Assembly (NCBI RefSeq): GCF_949628215.1
Contig: NC_134282.1
Location: 18,828,723 to 18,892,722, forward strand
Direction of reading: 5' to 3'
DNA: 64,000 bases
Source: Phalacrocorax aristotelis
Taxonomy: Eukaryota; Chordata; Aves; Suliformes; Phalacrocoracidae
Shown here one piece after another: positions 37,686 to 48,890 of this stretch (positions within the stretch are counted from its first letter, which is position 1; the number at the start of each line of letters is the position of its first letter). A program made the position numbers and the translations under genes. The notes under the pieces are model-generated. The model was not told the DNA's origin and searched no databases. It saw only the letters and a program-made list of their open reading frames with translations.

Positions 37686-38089
37686 ACTGAATGGCACAAT
37701 GTGAACTGCTATATAATATTGTGTGTCACCTCTGTGTTGTATCAATGATATCAGAGTACGAGCCTCCCAACCCATGGAAGATCAACTATGAAACAAGCCG
37801 TGCAGCAGTGATGGAACGATGACTGACTCGGTATGCAGCAACCCAACGCCACACACCATCTCTCCCACCCGGAAAGACTGATACAACAGATGGAGCCCAG
37901 AGTCATGGACTGCGTGAACTCAATGGACATTTTAATGGACATTTTACAGGGAAGATCCATGAACTAAGGGAATGATGTCTGTGTATTATGTTAAAGGATG
38001 GGAAGGGGAGGGGTGGTGGTTGGTACGGTTGTATTGCATCGTATGGGACCTGGGCATGGTGTAAGTGGTATGGAATAAGGGGTGGAGAA
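37686..38089 (+). other. ERVL region between pol and 3' LTR; no env; polypurine tract at end
   Basis: This stretch is only 404 bp, without an open frame of envelope size. Its last part, about 38071-38089, is A/G-rich (AATAAGGGGTGGAGAA) and directly abuts the 3' LTR, as expected for the plus-strand primer tract. Confidence 0.75.
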
Positions 38090-38581
38090 TGTGCTGGTTT
38101 TGGCTGAGAAGGGGTTAATTCTCCTCACTGTGGGGGTCAGCTACCTTTCCAGCTTCCCGCGCTCTGCCGCGTGGCGTGGCAGGGGGGGCTGGGAGGGGCA
38201 GGGCCATGGTGGGGGCCGCTGACCCCGACTGGCCAATGGCAGGTTCATTCCATACCATGTGACACCATGGCCAGTGTATTGAGGGGGGGGCAGTGGCAGC
38301 GCGCGGGCGGCGCGGCCTCGGGTCGGCGGGCGGCTGCGGTGCGTGCGGTTTGTTCCGGCGGTTCGTTCCCCCTCTGCCCTCCCTTCCCCCCTCCCCCAGG
38401 GCTTTGCGCCTCTCGTTGTTCTCCTTTACATTGCATTTCTACTGTTGTTTCTTTTAATTTTCATTATTAAACTGTTCTTATCCCAACCCACGAGCGTTAC
38501 CCTTCTGATTCTCTCCCCCATCTACCGGTGGGGGAGTGAGCAAGCGACTGTGTGGGGCTGAGCTGCCGCTAAACCACGACA
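38090..38581 (+). repeat. 3' LTR of ERVL element
   Basis: It is 492 bp with the same termini as the 5' copy and is followed at once by the GCAGC target duplicate. Differences from the 5' LTR by eye include changes near 38217, 38270, 38277, a G-run of eight against seven at about 38282, and several CpG-type changes near 38340-38546. Confidence 0.95.
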
Positions 38582-38586
38582 GCAGC

Positions 38587-41500
38587 ACTTGAAGATAAAA
38601 CCTTTGAAAACTCCTTGCAATTTAGTGGGACCTCTGGGACTTCGAAACTTGGTCTGCTGGCTTCCCACACGGGTTGTACTTAACTTTGCCTGGTATGGAT
38701 TTGTCTCTTCAGGGGCACCTCTCTCAAGTCACCCGACTACACATCGGTTGCCAAAGAAGCTCAGAATTGAGAGAATATGAATCAGTTCTGATGACTGCAA
38801 TGTTAGAAACAATCATAAAAAACATGAAGTAGGAAAATACACATGAGGATACCAGGTGTCCTTTGGGTCATCCCTTCATTGCCTTAGCTATAGCCCAGCA
38901 GTGCTGGATCCTGTCTTAGACCAGACCCTGTTCTGAGTCTCCATGGCACTGGTGACAATACCTGGCAACAGTCTGGACCACACTATGGCAGTAGATCTCT
39001 TCATTCTCCCTCCTGCACATGTTTAAGGGCATTTGTCCCTGTTGCAGCTTGGATTAGTGGCAGGCACAGGCAAGAGCACAAAGACATGATCCTCTCAGCT
39101 TGTGTTGCATGTGTTGTTCTTAGATATACACATCCCCTGTGGCATGTTGATTTCTCTCCCTGGGAACCATCTCCCTGATGAGAAAATCATTCAATACTGG
39201 TTTATCTGATTTCTCCTCTCCCAGGATGATATGGATTTCCCTGTAACAGTCTTCATGGCTTTTTGCAAACTAACAACATTTGCATTAGAGGAAATACGAT
39301 CAATATAATACTTCTGATTAATTCTGACTCGAAGTGCTGCATTGTGTCCTTGAAGACAAAACACATACTTAATTGAATGCCAAAGTTGCCACTCTTTTTC
39401 CTGTTTTATTCCTGGTTCGTTTTCCCCTCCTCTAGCAGTTTGAGGATCCAGGTCACAACGTGACATCCTTAAGTTATCTCTCTCCTTTTGCCTCATTCTG
39501 GAGAGAAATTGTTACTGAAAATTTCTTATTCATGAGGTCACACTGGAGAGTGGTATGTCTTAAGGAATAATGGGCTGGGGAGGTATGAGTCCTTAACTGA
39601 AATATATTGGTGAGTGTATTGGTTACCACCAAATATGGCAAAAGAAAGGTAGGTGGATCGGCATAATTTAGGCTGGTATTTTTTAAGGAGAGAGGCTTAA
39701 ATAAATCCATATTTATTGTGTGGAGCACCATGGATTTCTTTGGGAGTTCAGTGCTGCTAAATAACCATACCAATTTACCTTGACCTTGGAAATATCTCCT
39801 TTAGGCTGTTTGTGCTTGCAACATTAAACTAAAGGTTTTCAAATTGACTTAATTGTTCCCTGAGGGTAAAAACACTGCTTTCTTAACTGGCTTTTGGCTG
39901 AGTCACAAACACTCAATTTTCATTCCCTGTCAGGGAATACCTCAGAAGGCTCCCCTAAATCCACCCTTTTTTCCATGGACCCTGGCAATGACATATGACT
40001 TGCAAGAGTAAGCTACAGGTACAGCATTACTCCACATACAACACACCTTATTTACAAGGCATCTTTTGATTATTTACCATTTATCTGCTAGCTTCTTTAA
40101 ATATAGAAGTTGTGTACCTTCCTCCAGATGTTGTGTTGGCTGAAACCAACACAGCCTGAAGCCTGTTTCCAGTGGTGGGGAGGGGAGCTGGTCAGGATGG
40201 CTGGTCTCCTTTACTCATCGCAGCTGAGACACTGCTAGACTAGGAAAGAAAAACTGGACCTGCTAAATGCTCTCTTATCTCCTTTGCTGCTTCCTCTTTG
40301 TCCTCAATGCTGACCAGGATGAGAACTCAACTTCTTTTACTCCAAGGGTAGAAGAGAGGCTTTTCTTCTTCCTACCACTTCCCTACACTCCTTGCAATTT
40401 TTCTTTTCTAGACCCTCCAGCAGGGCAGGGGCTGCTGGGCTGAAATTTGTTTAGTGTATGACACTTTTCCAACAGCTGTTTCTCACCTAGTGCACTGTAG
40501 TCTCTCAGCTCCTACTGAGATTTGCCTCTCCCCCAGAGTAGGGAATTGTAAAAGCTATTTTGAATGGAAATGTTATTCCATGTACATGGAGGGAGAAAAA
40601 AATTTTAAATACTTTTGATTTGAGCTAAAAAATAGAGTTCACAGCTGCTGTGTTTTTTAAATTTGGTTGCATTATTTCCTGTGGATGTCTCTGGAGCAAG
40701 GAGAGATCTAGTCAAAACTACAATTTTTTATTAATTTTTATAAGATGTATTTCCATGTATTTGTGCATATAAACCCACTGATTTGCTCCAGCTAATATGA
40801 GCCGCTCTTGAACAGCTGAGCATTGTGGAACCACCATAACAGATCATTCATACAGATTTATAGTGGCTCCTCAGAGCATGCTGGAGTATGACCTAGATAA
40901 TTTAGGAGTATTTTTCTTGTGTTTTATTGTACCCACATTTGTCTGGGTTTATTCTATGTATTATTTTCTACCTGTGTCTTTGTTTTTATGTTCAACCAGA
41001 CCCATAAACCACCTTTTCCTCTAAGAGGTCTGCAAGGAGTTTAGAATCATTTAAAAATACCACAGTGAAAAGCTTATTCTACTCTTCCACTCTTCTAAAT
41101 CATCAGTGAGGACATTAAATGAAGTCAAACCTAATGCTAGATCTCTTTGTACCATCCCTGCAAATATACCTTACCTCATTCAGCAAGGATCCAGCTATGC
41201 TTTTGAGTTTTTGCTGAGACTAGTTGGAATTAATCTTTTCATACATGTACAGAACATTACAAAATAGCCAAAACAAAGCCAGCCGTAGCACTGAACACAG
41301 TAAAGTAGTCATATCTAGATGCCAGAAGGATATTTGTAGCAGATAGTGCTCTGAAAGCACCTGCTGCCAAGAGTACCAGCACCAATGTAGGTTTCAGGTA
41401 TATGCATTATGTCTTGGAAGCCCTGGCTTTGTATACTCCAAAGGAATCTCAGGATGGAGGCTGCTGTGTGGAGGGTAGCATAGGGACATCTCAAAGATGG

Positions 41501-44500
41501 ACAAGATTAGCAGTGCTCAGGAGTGCATGCTCAACCTCAGTTTAACCGAGACTAGAAGTAAAAGACATCAAAAATACAAATCAAACTTAAAAGCATCCTG
41601 AGACTTGCAGCCACTGTGTCAAGCTGCCTCAAGCCTAAGCATCCTCAGACCTTACAGAAGGCCAGAAATTGAGCTTCTAAGAGCAGTGGATTGGCAGACT
41701 GGAGAGAAGTTGGACAACAGATCTGCCAAGGCTGCTTCTTGGACCTGAAAAAATATCACTGCAGCCAACAATGGAGGGGAGAGCACTGGACACGGGCCTG
41801 ACTCTGGAGGGAGCTGAGGTAGCAGCTGCTGCAGTGAAGGCTGGGAATTGCCATTGCCTCAGATGGTCAAAGAGACAGTAAGCAAAAGGAATTTTTGCCA
41901 GCATGCTGTATAAGGATACAGGTTCCCATGTCCTTAAAGACAAGCAGTTTTAACTGTCCTTCTCCAGGGAGGTCTCGGGACTAGAAAAGGAAGCCTGTCA
42001 GCTTTGATGATTAGCCACAGTAGGATGTGTGATTAGAAGCAGTCCACGCCTGATATCACCACAGTTAGCCAGTCCAAATTAGGCTTCTTATAGATGCCAA
42101 ACTTGTGTGAGAATGTACTGGCTTTCTTGCAGTCGTGGCCAATTCTCTCTCTTTTCCCCTGGTCTGTCCTTGTTTTCTTCCTTTCTCCCTTACTCCCTTA
42201 CACTGCTTTTTGCTCACCTGCCATCTCCCCCAAACTCCTATCCACCTTCTTTACAAGCCATACTGCTCTATCCCTCCACCATGTCTTTCTCTGGTACAAT
42301 GCTTTCAGACTCAGTCCCTGAACACCAACATCTGTCCCTGGGTTCAGGAAGCATTTGGGGCGGGACGTGGGGTGTTGTAGTACTTTCAGTCCCATGTCAG
42401 ACACCTTTTCTTCCGTTCTCCACTCACAGCTTTTTATAAAGTTCAGGCACTGCCAGTCTAGCCCAAGCTCAACATCAGGTTTCACTAGCAGCAGGAGAGT
42501 TTTGCTTTTCCGCTGGTTCTAGCCTGGCAGCAAAGCCGCAGCCCTTGCCTCAGCACTGTCCAGATTCTGCTTAGGCACTGCTTTCCTACATGCTGTAAGA
42601 AAAGAATGCATTGCAAGGACCACTCAAAGCTGTGGAGTCTGCCAGTTGTCTGTTCATCCACTGTTCACATTCAAACTGATCCATGCTATGTAGCACGAAC
42701 TCCTGCTCAGGCTGTCGTGAACCGCCTCTTTCAGAACATTCTACCCACAACTCTTACTAAACACTAGCAATTAAGCAATGTTAATACTGGCCACTTAAAC
42801 CTGAGCTCTGTTATACCCCTGCTGGGCAGTGGAAGCAGGTTAATAGGTGGGATCAGAAAGTTAAGGCTCCCTTGTTGGCAGGATAAATGAAGATTAAACA
42901 TCAGCGGTTTGCTAATAATTACACTGATAACTGAGTTAGAAGAAGAACCTTACCCCTTACAAAGTTCATTCAACTCCCTCCACTGGTGGGGCAACTGAAT
43001 CTCTCTTGCAATTAGTCTACAGTCACTCAGGAACTTTGTATACCATGCAGTCAAGAATGTGGGTGATGATTTTTGATACTGGCACTTCTAAGTAAAGCTG
43101 TATTCTAGATCCTGACTGGTGTTTGTTGCCCTGCAGCTTCCTGCAGCTGGCTAGCTGCCTGTGCATTGGCTCTGTGCTATAACCTCTGAACTCCTACAGA
43201 ATTATAAAGTCATCCCTTACAGTTCCTTTATAAATCATGACTGTAAACTGGTTTGAACTCACCTGAGCTGAAAAAAGGCAAGCAGACTTGGTAGACATTC
43301 TTGGTAGAGCTGATTAGACCAGACTGCCTGTGCTGAATTACTGTTAAAAGGCAAAAAGACACCATAGTGTAATTCACCTCAACAAATTAGAAGAATTTCT
43401 AATGGTGTGATTTCAATCTAGAGAGACATCTCAAAAGGCTAGGGTATAAGGATGAAATGAAGCTTACCTATGTCTGTTGGAAAAAGGTTAAAGAGCTGAC
43501 ATTCCTTTTCTTAGGTACAATTTTGATCTACAAACTAAATCTAACAAAATGACTTGATGATTCATATCATAGTACCCATATCTCCAACCATTTGATTTAC
43601 ACACAAAACTGACATAGCCATAACGCTTTGAGTGAAATGGCAAAGCTGCTCTTCAGACGCCATCTCTTGTCCTTCGTTTACTATGTGGGCTGGCTTATCT
43701 GATCTGTCTGGCCTACATCATTAGCTGTAACAAACACCTAGAAGTAAACCCAGTATTCCTTACATAGGCCTACTCTCAAAAGGATGCCCTTGCTTTATTC
43801 TGCAGTGTGTTTTTGCGTATGCATCCCATGACCTCTCTTTCTCTCTCTCTTCCACTGAATACTTGAGATCAGGGTGATTTTTGCAGGTACTTTAACTGTA
43901 GTTTTCACACATTGAAACTCAACTATCTCCAAATCTCCATAAATCTGTTCTTTCATGACGCTTTAATTCAGCTGCAAACATTATTAATGTGGCATTTCTC
44001 AATGGTAAAAATAATGGAGATATTGAAGATAAAAATGAAGTGGGTAGATAATGACATTTACAGCATAAGGATTTTACAGGGAGGGATTTCCTTATCTTGG
44101 GTTACCCACAATTCCCAGCTCAAGGCTGCCCTAACAGCATGGGCTTGAATGCAGATCTCACACCTGATGATGATACATTGCTCCTTAACAATAGATTAAA
44201 GGAAGTGTGTGTAACCCCAATTCAATTAGCATATTATCTCTTTTTTTTTTCCCTAACCAGAAATGTCATTATAGTACTGAAGAAAATCTGATTTACTGTT
44301 CACAATGGATTTTTCTCACCTGAAGACATCTGGGAAATGAATAAATTAAGCTTTGAAAAGAGCCAACAGCAAATGAATAACATTACGTGCATTTTGGCTC
44401 ATATTCCAGGATTACAAATTGTTCAGATTAGCATCTTTTTCTTGTCTCCCAAGTTAAGTCTCAGCAGGCACTTGGTCAGGGCACTGCCTGAAAGTAAGAG

Positions 44501-46874
44501 CAAATTCTTCAAATAGAAAATATAAGACTGTGACAATAAATGTTGAAACTGAAGTAAGATAAATATTGAACTATTTTAATTCTGAGCAAATAGCATAAAA
44601 CTTTAGCACAGCCACAGTGTGTCAGATGAAAGTTCAGCTAGTCTCATGTTCTGTTTCTGACAGCACATGATAGCAGATGCCTTAGGAAAATTTGTAAGAA
44701 CAGAACAAACCAGAAGCACTGTACTGGGATTAAATAGCTCAAAAGGAATTTTCCTACTGAAAAATTATTTGATTGCAATAAATGTTTAGTACAGTGTCGT
44801 GTGATGAGGCATAGCTTACCTGCAAGGCATGTGCAGTACAATCCCCTCTGTTCTTTTCAGTGATCTTCCTTTTAGCCTGAGCTTTTGAGACAAACCAGTT
44901 TCTCAAAGAACTTGTTTGAACAGAAAGGAAAAAAACATCAACTCTTTCTTTTAATCTTTGGACGGATGCAAAAGCTACCAAATTTTTGCACAAGGCACTC
45001 TCTGTCTCTAGTTTCTACTTTTTGCTTCTGCCAGGATAAACAGTTTCCCTGGAGTTTGGCACGCAGCCTGCCATAAGGTTGTGGCACTAATACTGCTACC
45101 CAGGAGAGCTCTACCATGAAACAGAAAGAAAAGGCACAAGGAAAATATTAGCAGAGGGTCTTCGTATTAGACAACTTGGCAATATTTTCCTGAACTGTAA
45201 CCTTAGGAGAGCTGAGCACCATATAATGTTAGGCAGCTCTCTCCTCTCATATCCACTGAAATTAAATATTTCAGGCTTTCTGGATTCACGCACTCCTGCT
45301 GTCCTGCAAATGTGAAAAAAAGCAACCACCTTTGCAGTTCTGTGGCACGAACTCACTTTTCCCCAAAGGAATTGCAATATTCAAAAAGTAATACACCCAG
45401 TTGTATATCTTTTCCTGGAACAAACACTTGCAACCTGGTTTCAAATCCTTCCAAACCATATTAGTAAGGATGACAGTTCTACCGCAACTCAGAGACCTGA
45501 GGCTGTGGTTGACACTGGTTATTAAAACCAAAAAAAAAAAAAAAGAAAAGAAAAAAAAAAAAGATGAGGTGGAGGGTTAGTCACTGCACTTAGAAGAAAT
45601 GTTACATCACTCCAGCTTCAGCACCAGGGCATACACCTTTTAATCTGGCAGCTCTTTGATGGCGTAATGCAGACACATGCCTAGGGGCGGTAGCCAGTGG
45701 GCAGCTAAGTGATGACAAGGTGATGGTCAGGAACAAAAGAAGCACTTGGAGGGGCAGGAGAGGAACTGGAAGGGCTGTGGGCAGGGGACTAGGGAAGTCT
45801 GTTGAGGCAACCAGAGATGACTCTGTGCTGTCATCCCTCACCAGCACTTGGCCTGGGATCGCTTCAGCTCTTTCCCCATAACCTGCAAATTGCTCCACTG
45901 CCAGAGGTTAGGCAGTTTAGGAGCTGGAGATCTGGACCCCTGGACAGGTACTGGGAGAATGATCACTGGGAGAGGAAACAGAGTTGTTCTCCACCCCAGA
46001 AGCACTCCCAAGCTTCCCAAGCAAGTGGAGGAAGAGCAAAGTTTCATTAGATTTCCTAAGCTTCTGTTTACCTTCCACCATCAGCTCTCTTCAACTCTTT
46101 ATGGGAATAAATATGTAGGTTTCCAGGCCTGGTAAGGGTCTATTGGACAGGGTTCCTGAGTGGCTGAAATGGGCAGTAAATTACCAGTTCTTTCCACCTT
46201 GTGCCGCTCCTGAGTCCTGCCTAGTCACAGGGAAGCTATGTCTCAACAGTACTGAGTACAGCTGCAGTCTCAATGGATATAATGTTGAGCACAACCAGCT
46301 TACACACACCTTATCATTAAGCTGCTTCAGTGAGTGGCAATGATGTGGGCAAAGGTGGTGATAGATATTATTTTTAGCAGGGTTAGGGGAGAGAAGCAGG
46401 TGTGAGAGGGCAGGGTGGAGGACAAGTGCAGATAAAACTGGAAAGAAAGCTGAGCAGAAATATGTAGGCCCTGGAACAGTGTCTGATATGCTGTGTGGAG
46501 TAACAGGATGGACCCTTTGGCAGCTGTTACTGCCGTGAAACCCCTTACTGCCCTGGTTCACCTTCCAGCCCTGCAAGCCTGACTGGGTTGTGCTGGAGGA
46601 GACACTGCTGGCATGCCAGGATCTGGTCCAACTCAGCCTGATTTTCAGTAGTTCTTCCTTCTTTTTAGTACCATTTTAAATACAGGAAGTTCAGAGGTAC
46701 CACAATGATTTAATTACAAATAGTTTATATTCCAACATAAAAGCACTTTTGGTCCTCATACAAGTTCAACCCTAAGTTTACAGCAGTGTTTACAGACAGG
46801 TCTACTCAAGTCCAAAATTTGAATAATTTCCAAAAGTGATTTGCATTCAAGAGTACTACAGCACATTGCTTTAA
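38587..46874. other. Long gene-poor interval between ERVL element and solo LTR
   Basis: I see no recognisable exon, RNA gene or well-defined repeat in these 8.3 kb. Minus-strand open frames at 39191-39773 and 41677-41943, and an adenine-rich tract at 45530-45562, are the only visible structures, and none supports a gene call. Confidence 0.5.
45530..45562. repeat. A-rich simple repeat
   Basis: A run of A with three single G interruptions, about 33 bp long. It could be a retrotransposon tail, but no element body was recognised beside it. Confidence 0.8.
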
Positions 46875-47470
46875 CAAAGTGTGCTGGTTTTGGCTGGGGT
46901 AGAGTTAATTTTCTTCATAGTAGCTAGTGTGGGGCTATGTTTTGGGTTTCTGCTGAAAAAACAGGGTTGATAACACAGGGATGTTTTCATTACTGCTGAG
47001 CAGCACTGACACAGAGTCAAGGCCTTTTCTGCACCCCACCCCACCAGTGAGTGGGCTGGGGGTGCGCAAGAAGCTGGGAGGGGACACAGCCAGGACAGCT
47101 GACCCCAACTGACCACAGGGACATTCCATACCATATGACATCAGGCTGAGCATGTAAAGCTGGGGGAACAAGGAGGAAGGGGGACGTTTGAAGTGATGGC
47201 GTTTGTCTTCCCAAGTAACTGTTATGCATGATGGAGCCCTGCTTACCTGGAGATGGCTGAACACCTGCCTGCTGACAGGAAGCAGTGAGTGAATTCCTTG
47301 GTTTGTTTGCCTTGCGTGTGCGGCTTTTGCTTTATTTATTAAACTGTCTTTATCTCAACCCATGAGTTTTTTCACTTTTAATCTTCTGATTCTCTCCCCC
47401 ATCCCACTGGGGGTGAGTGAGTGGCTGCGTGAGGCTTAGTTGCTGGCTGGGGTTAAACCACGACACAAAG
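46875..47470 (+). mobile_element. Solo LTR of an ERVL-related family with CAAAG target duplication
   Basis: The LTR spans 46880-47465 (586 bp). It starts TGTGCTGGTTTTGGCTG and ends TTAAACCACGACA, the same termini as the full element at 32-38.6 kb. It shares a later block (TTATTAAACTGTCTTTATCTC, then TGATTCTCTCCCCCATC), but the centre is quite different, so it is a sister family. CAAAG flanks it on both sides (46875-46879 and 47466-47470). This shows insertion followed by LTR-LTR recombination that removed the interior. Confidence 0.92.
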
Positions 47471-48890
47471 CTACAGCTGAACTTGGCTGTCACCTCCAGC
47501 TGTACGCTTAAACTGTCTCTGTCCTGAGTTGAATCAGTGCCAGTGAGCAGCTACATTAAGTAATAGATATTTTATAATTCCTGCATCACATAATCATTTA
47601 TGTCTTTTCTTACACTGAGTTATCTCCAGTGCACCCTTTATAGTTACCGTGTTCTTCTTTTCATGGAGCCTTAAAGAACAAATAAATCAGATCTTCCAAG
47701 CTCCCTCCTGAAAACTCACTGGTCATCGTTTTCAGCTCAGCACTGATTCCTCTATAATACTTGTGCATAAAAGAGTAAGAGGAGACAGAAGCTTGATATG
47801 ATGAAAGGATGTAAGCGGTGGGAAACCAAAAGGGAAGGTGAATCTTGAAATAGAGTTTGTGTGGATAAAGGGTAAGTGGGAGTAGGAACTGAAGCTGGGG
47901 AAGGGGGATTGGAAAGAGACTGAATGGAGAGCAGGAAGTATGGTATGGGTTGTAATGAAAGAAGAAAAGGGCCCAGAGAAAATGGGGAACATCTAAGAGT
48001 TCAGACAGCCCCTAGACACTGTCTTCCAAAGCCTCTACATTCCTCTGCTGCTAAGTTAGCAGTGAAACCCACTGGTGAAGTGAATATCTCATCCCACATT
48101 TATGCCTCTTCCAAGCACGACTGATAATGGGTGTGATTCTACATCATAGGAACCTCATTTAAAAAGAAACCCACAAAACCCAACCAACAAACAGACCACC
48201 TGGCAATACTTCATCTCAATGATCAGGCTTCCAAGTCACACATTCATATAGATAGTAAACATGAAATTTGAGTTTATTTCTTCAACTTTAGATCAAGTCT
48301 CTTAATCTTCTACATGGGAGATACATAAAATTCAGACATTAATGCACCCACATTCTAATATGTTTCCTGGGTTTGGGTGTTGAGGCTTTTTTTATTTGCA
48401 ACCTGTCAACAAATTAAAGGGCCTAAATTCAGGACAGTAAAACCAAAATAGGGCTTTAGAAGTGCATTTCCCGGAGTCAAATGACTTGAGATCACCAAAC
48501 CACTCACAGAAGTGACACGTACTCAGCTCTTGCTTGAGATCCTCTATTGAATTTTACTAAGGTTTGCTTAGGAGTGAGCATCATGATGATTGTGCTGGGC
48601 TAGGCCAAGGAGACACAGCACGCTGGCTGCAGATGGGAACCATAGCATCTTGCTTCAAGTGCTCTCCAAGGGGAGAAAATGGTTAAGATCCTTGCAAGGC
48701 TATCTGGGACTTTTAAAAGGACCAGACCAAAAGTACTGGTAATCTGAGTCTTGGCTGGCATCTGCTTTCTGAATAGCCCTGGGGTAGACTAATATCAATA
48801 TCCTGGCTAGTAGGAGAAGGTTTATAAATTTAAAAGGAAATTCACTGAGGTAAAGGTGGCTGTCTCAAGCTGGTCTGTGACATGCTGCAC
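47471..48890. other. Flank downstream of intact CYP2 gene, probably containing its 3' UTR
   Basis: On the minus strand, AATAAA-type hexamers occur at 48396-48391 and near 48270, within about 0.6 kb of the CYP2 stop codon, and could serve as polyadenylation signals. Nothing else was recognised. Confidence 0.4.

Larger units (their letters stand above)
32070..38586 (+). mobile_element. Full-length ERVL-class endogenous retrovirus with 5-bp target duplication
   Basis: The element runs 32075-38581 and is bounded by the direct repeat GCAGC (32070-32074 and 38582-38586). It has TG...CA LTRs, a primer-binding site at 32573-32590, gag from 32631, pro-pol to 37685, a purine-rich tract at about 38071-38089 and a 3' LTR. 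The region between pol and the 3' LTR is only 404 bp, so there is no env, which is typical for ERVL. A dUTPase, found in some mammalian ERVL elements, was not recognised. All coding parts lie in one reading frame, broken by four TGA codons and one TAG with no frameshift. It is therefore a young but non-autonomous copy, inserted in the sense opposite to the CYP2 loci. Confidence 0.95.

Noticed and set aside
39191..39773. Two adjoining minus-strand frames of about 100 residues each
   Set aside because: No motif, no splice pattern and no resemblance to CYP2 exons or to retroviral genes.
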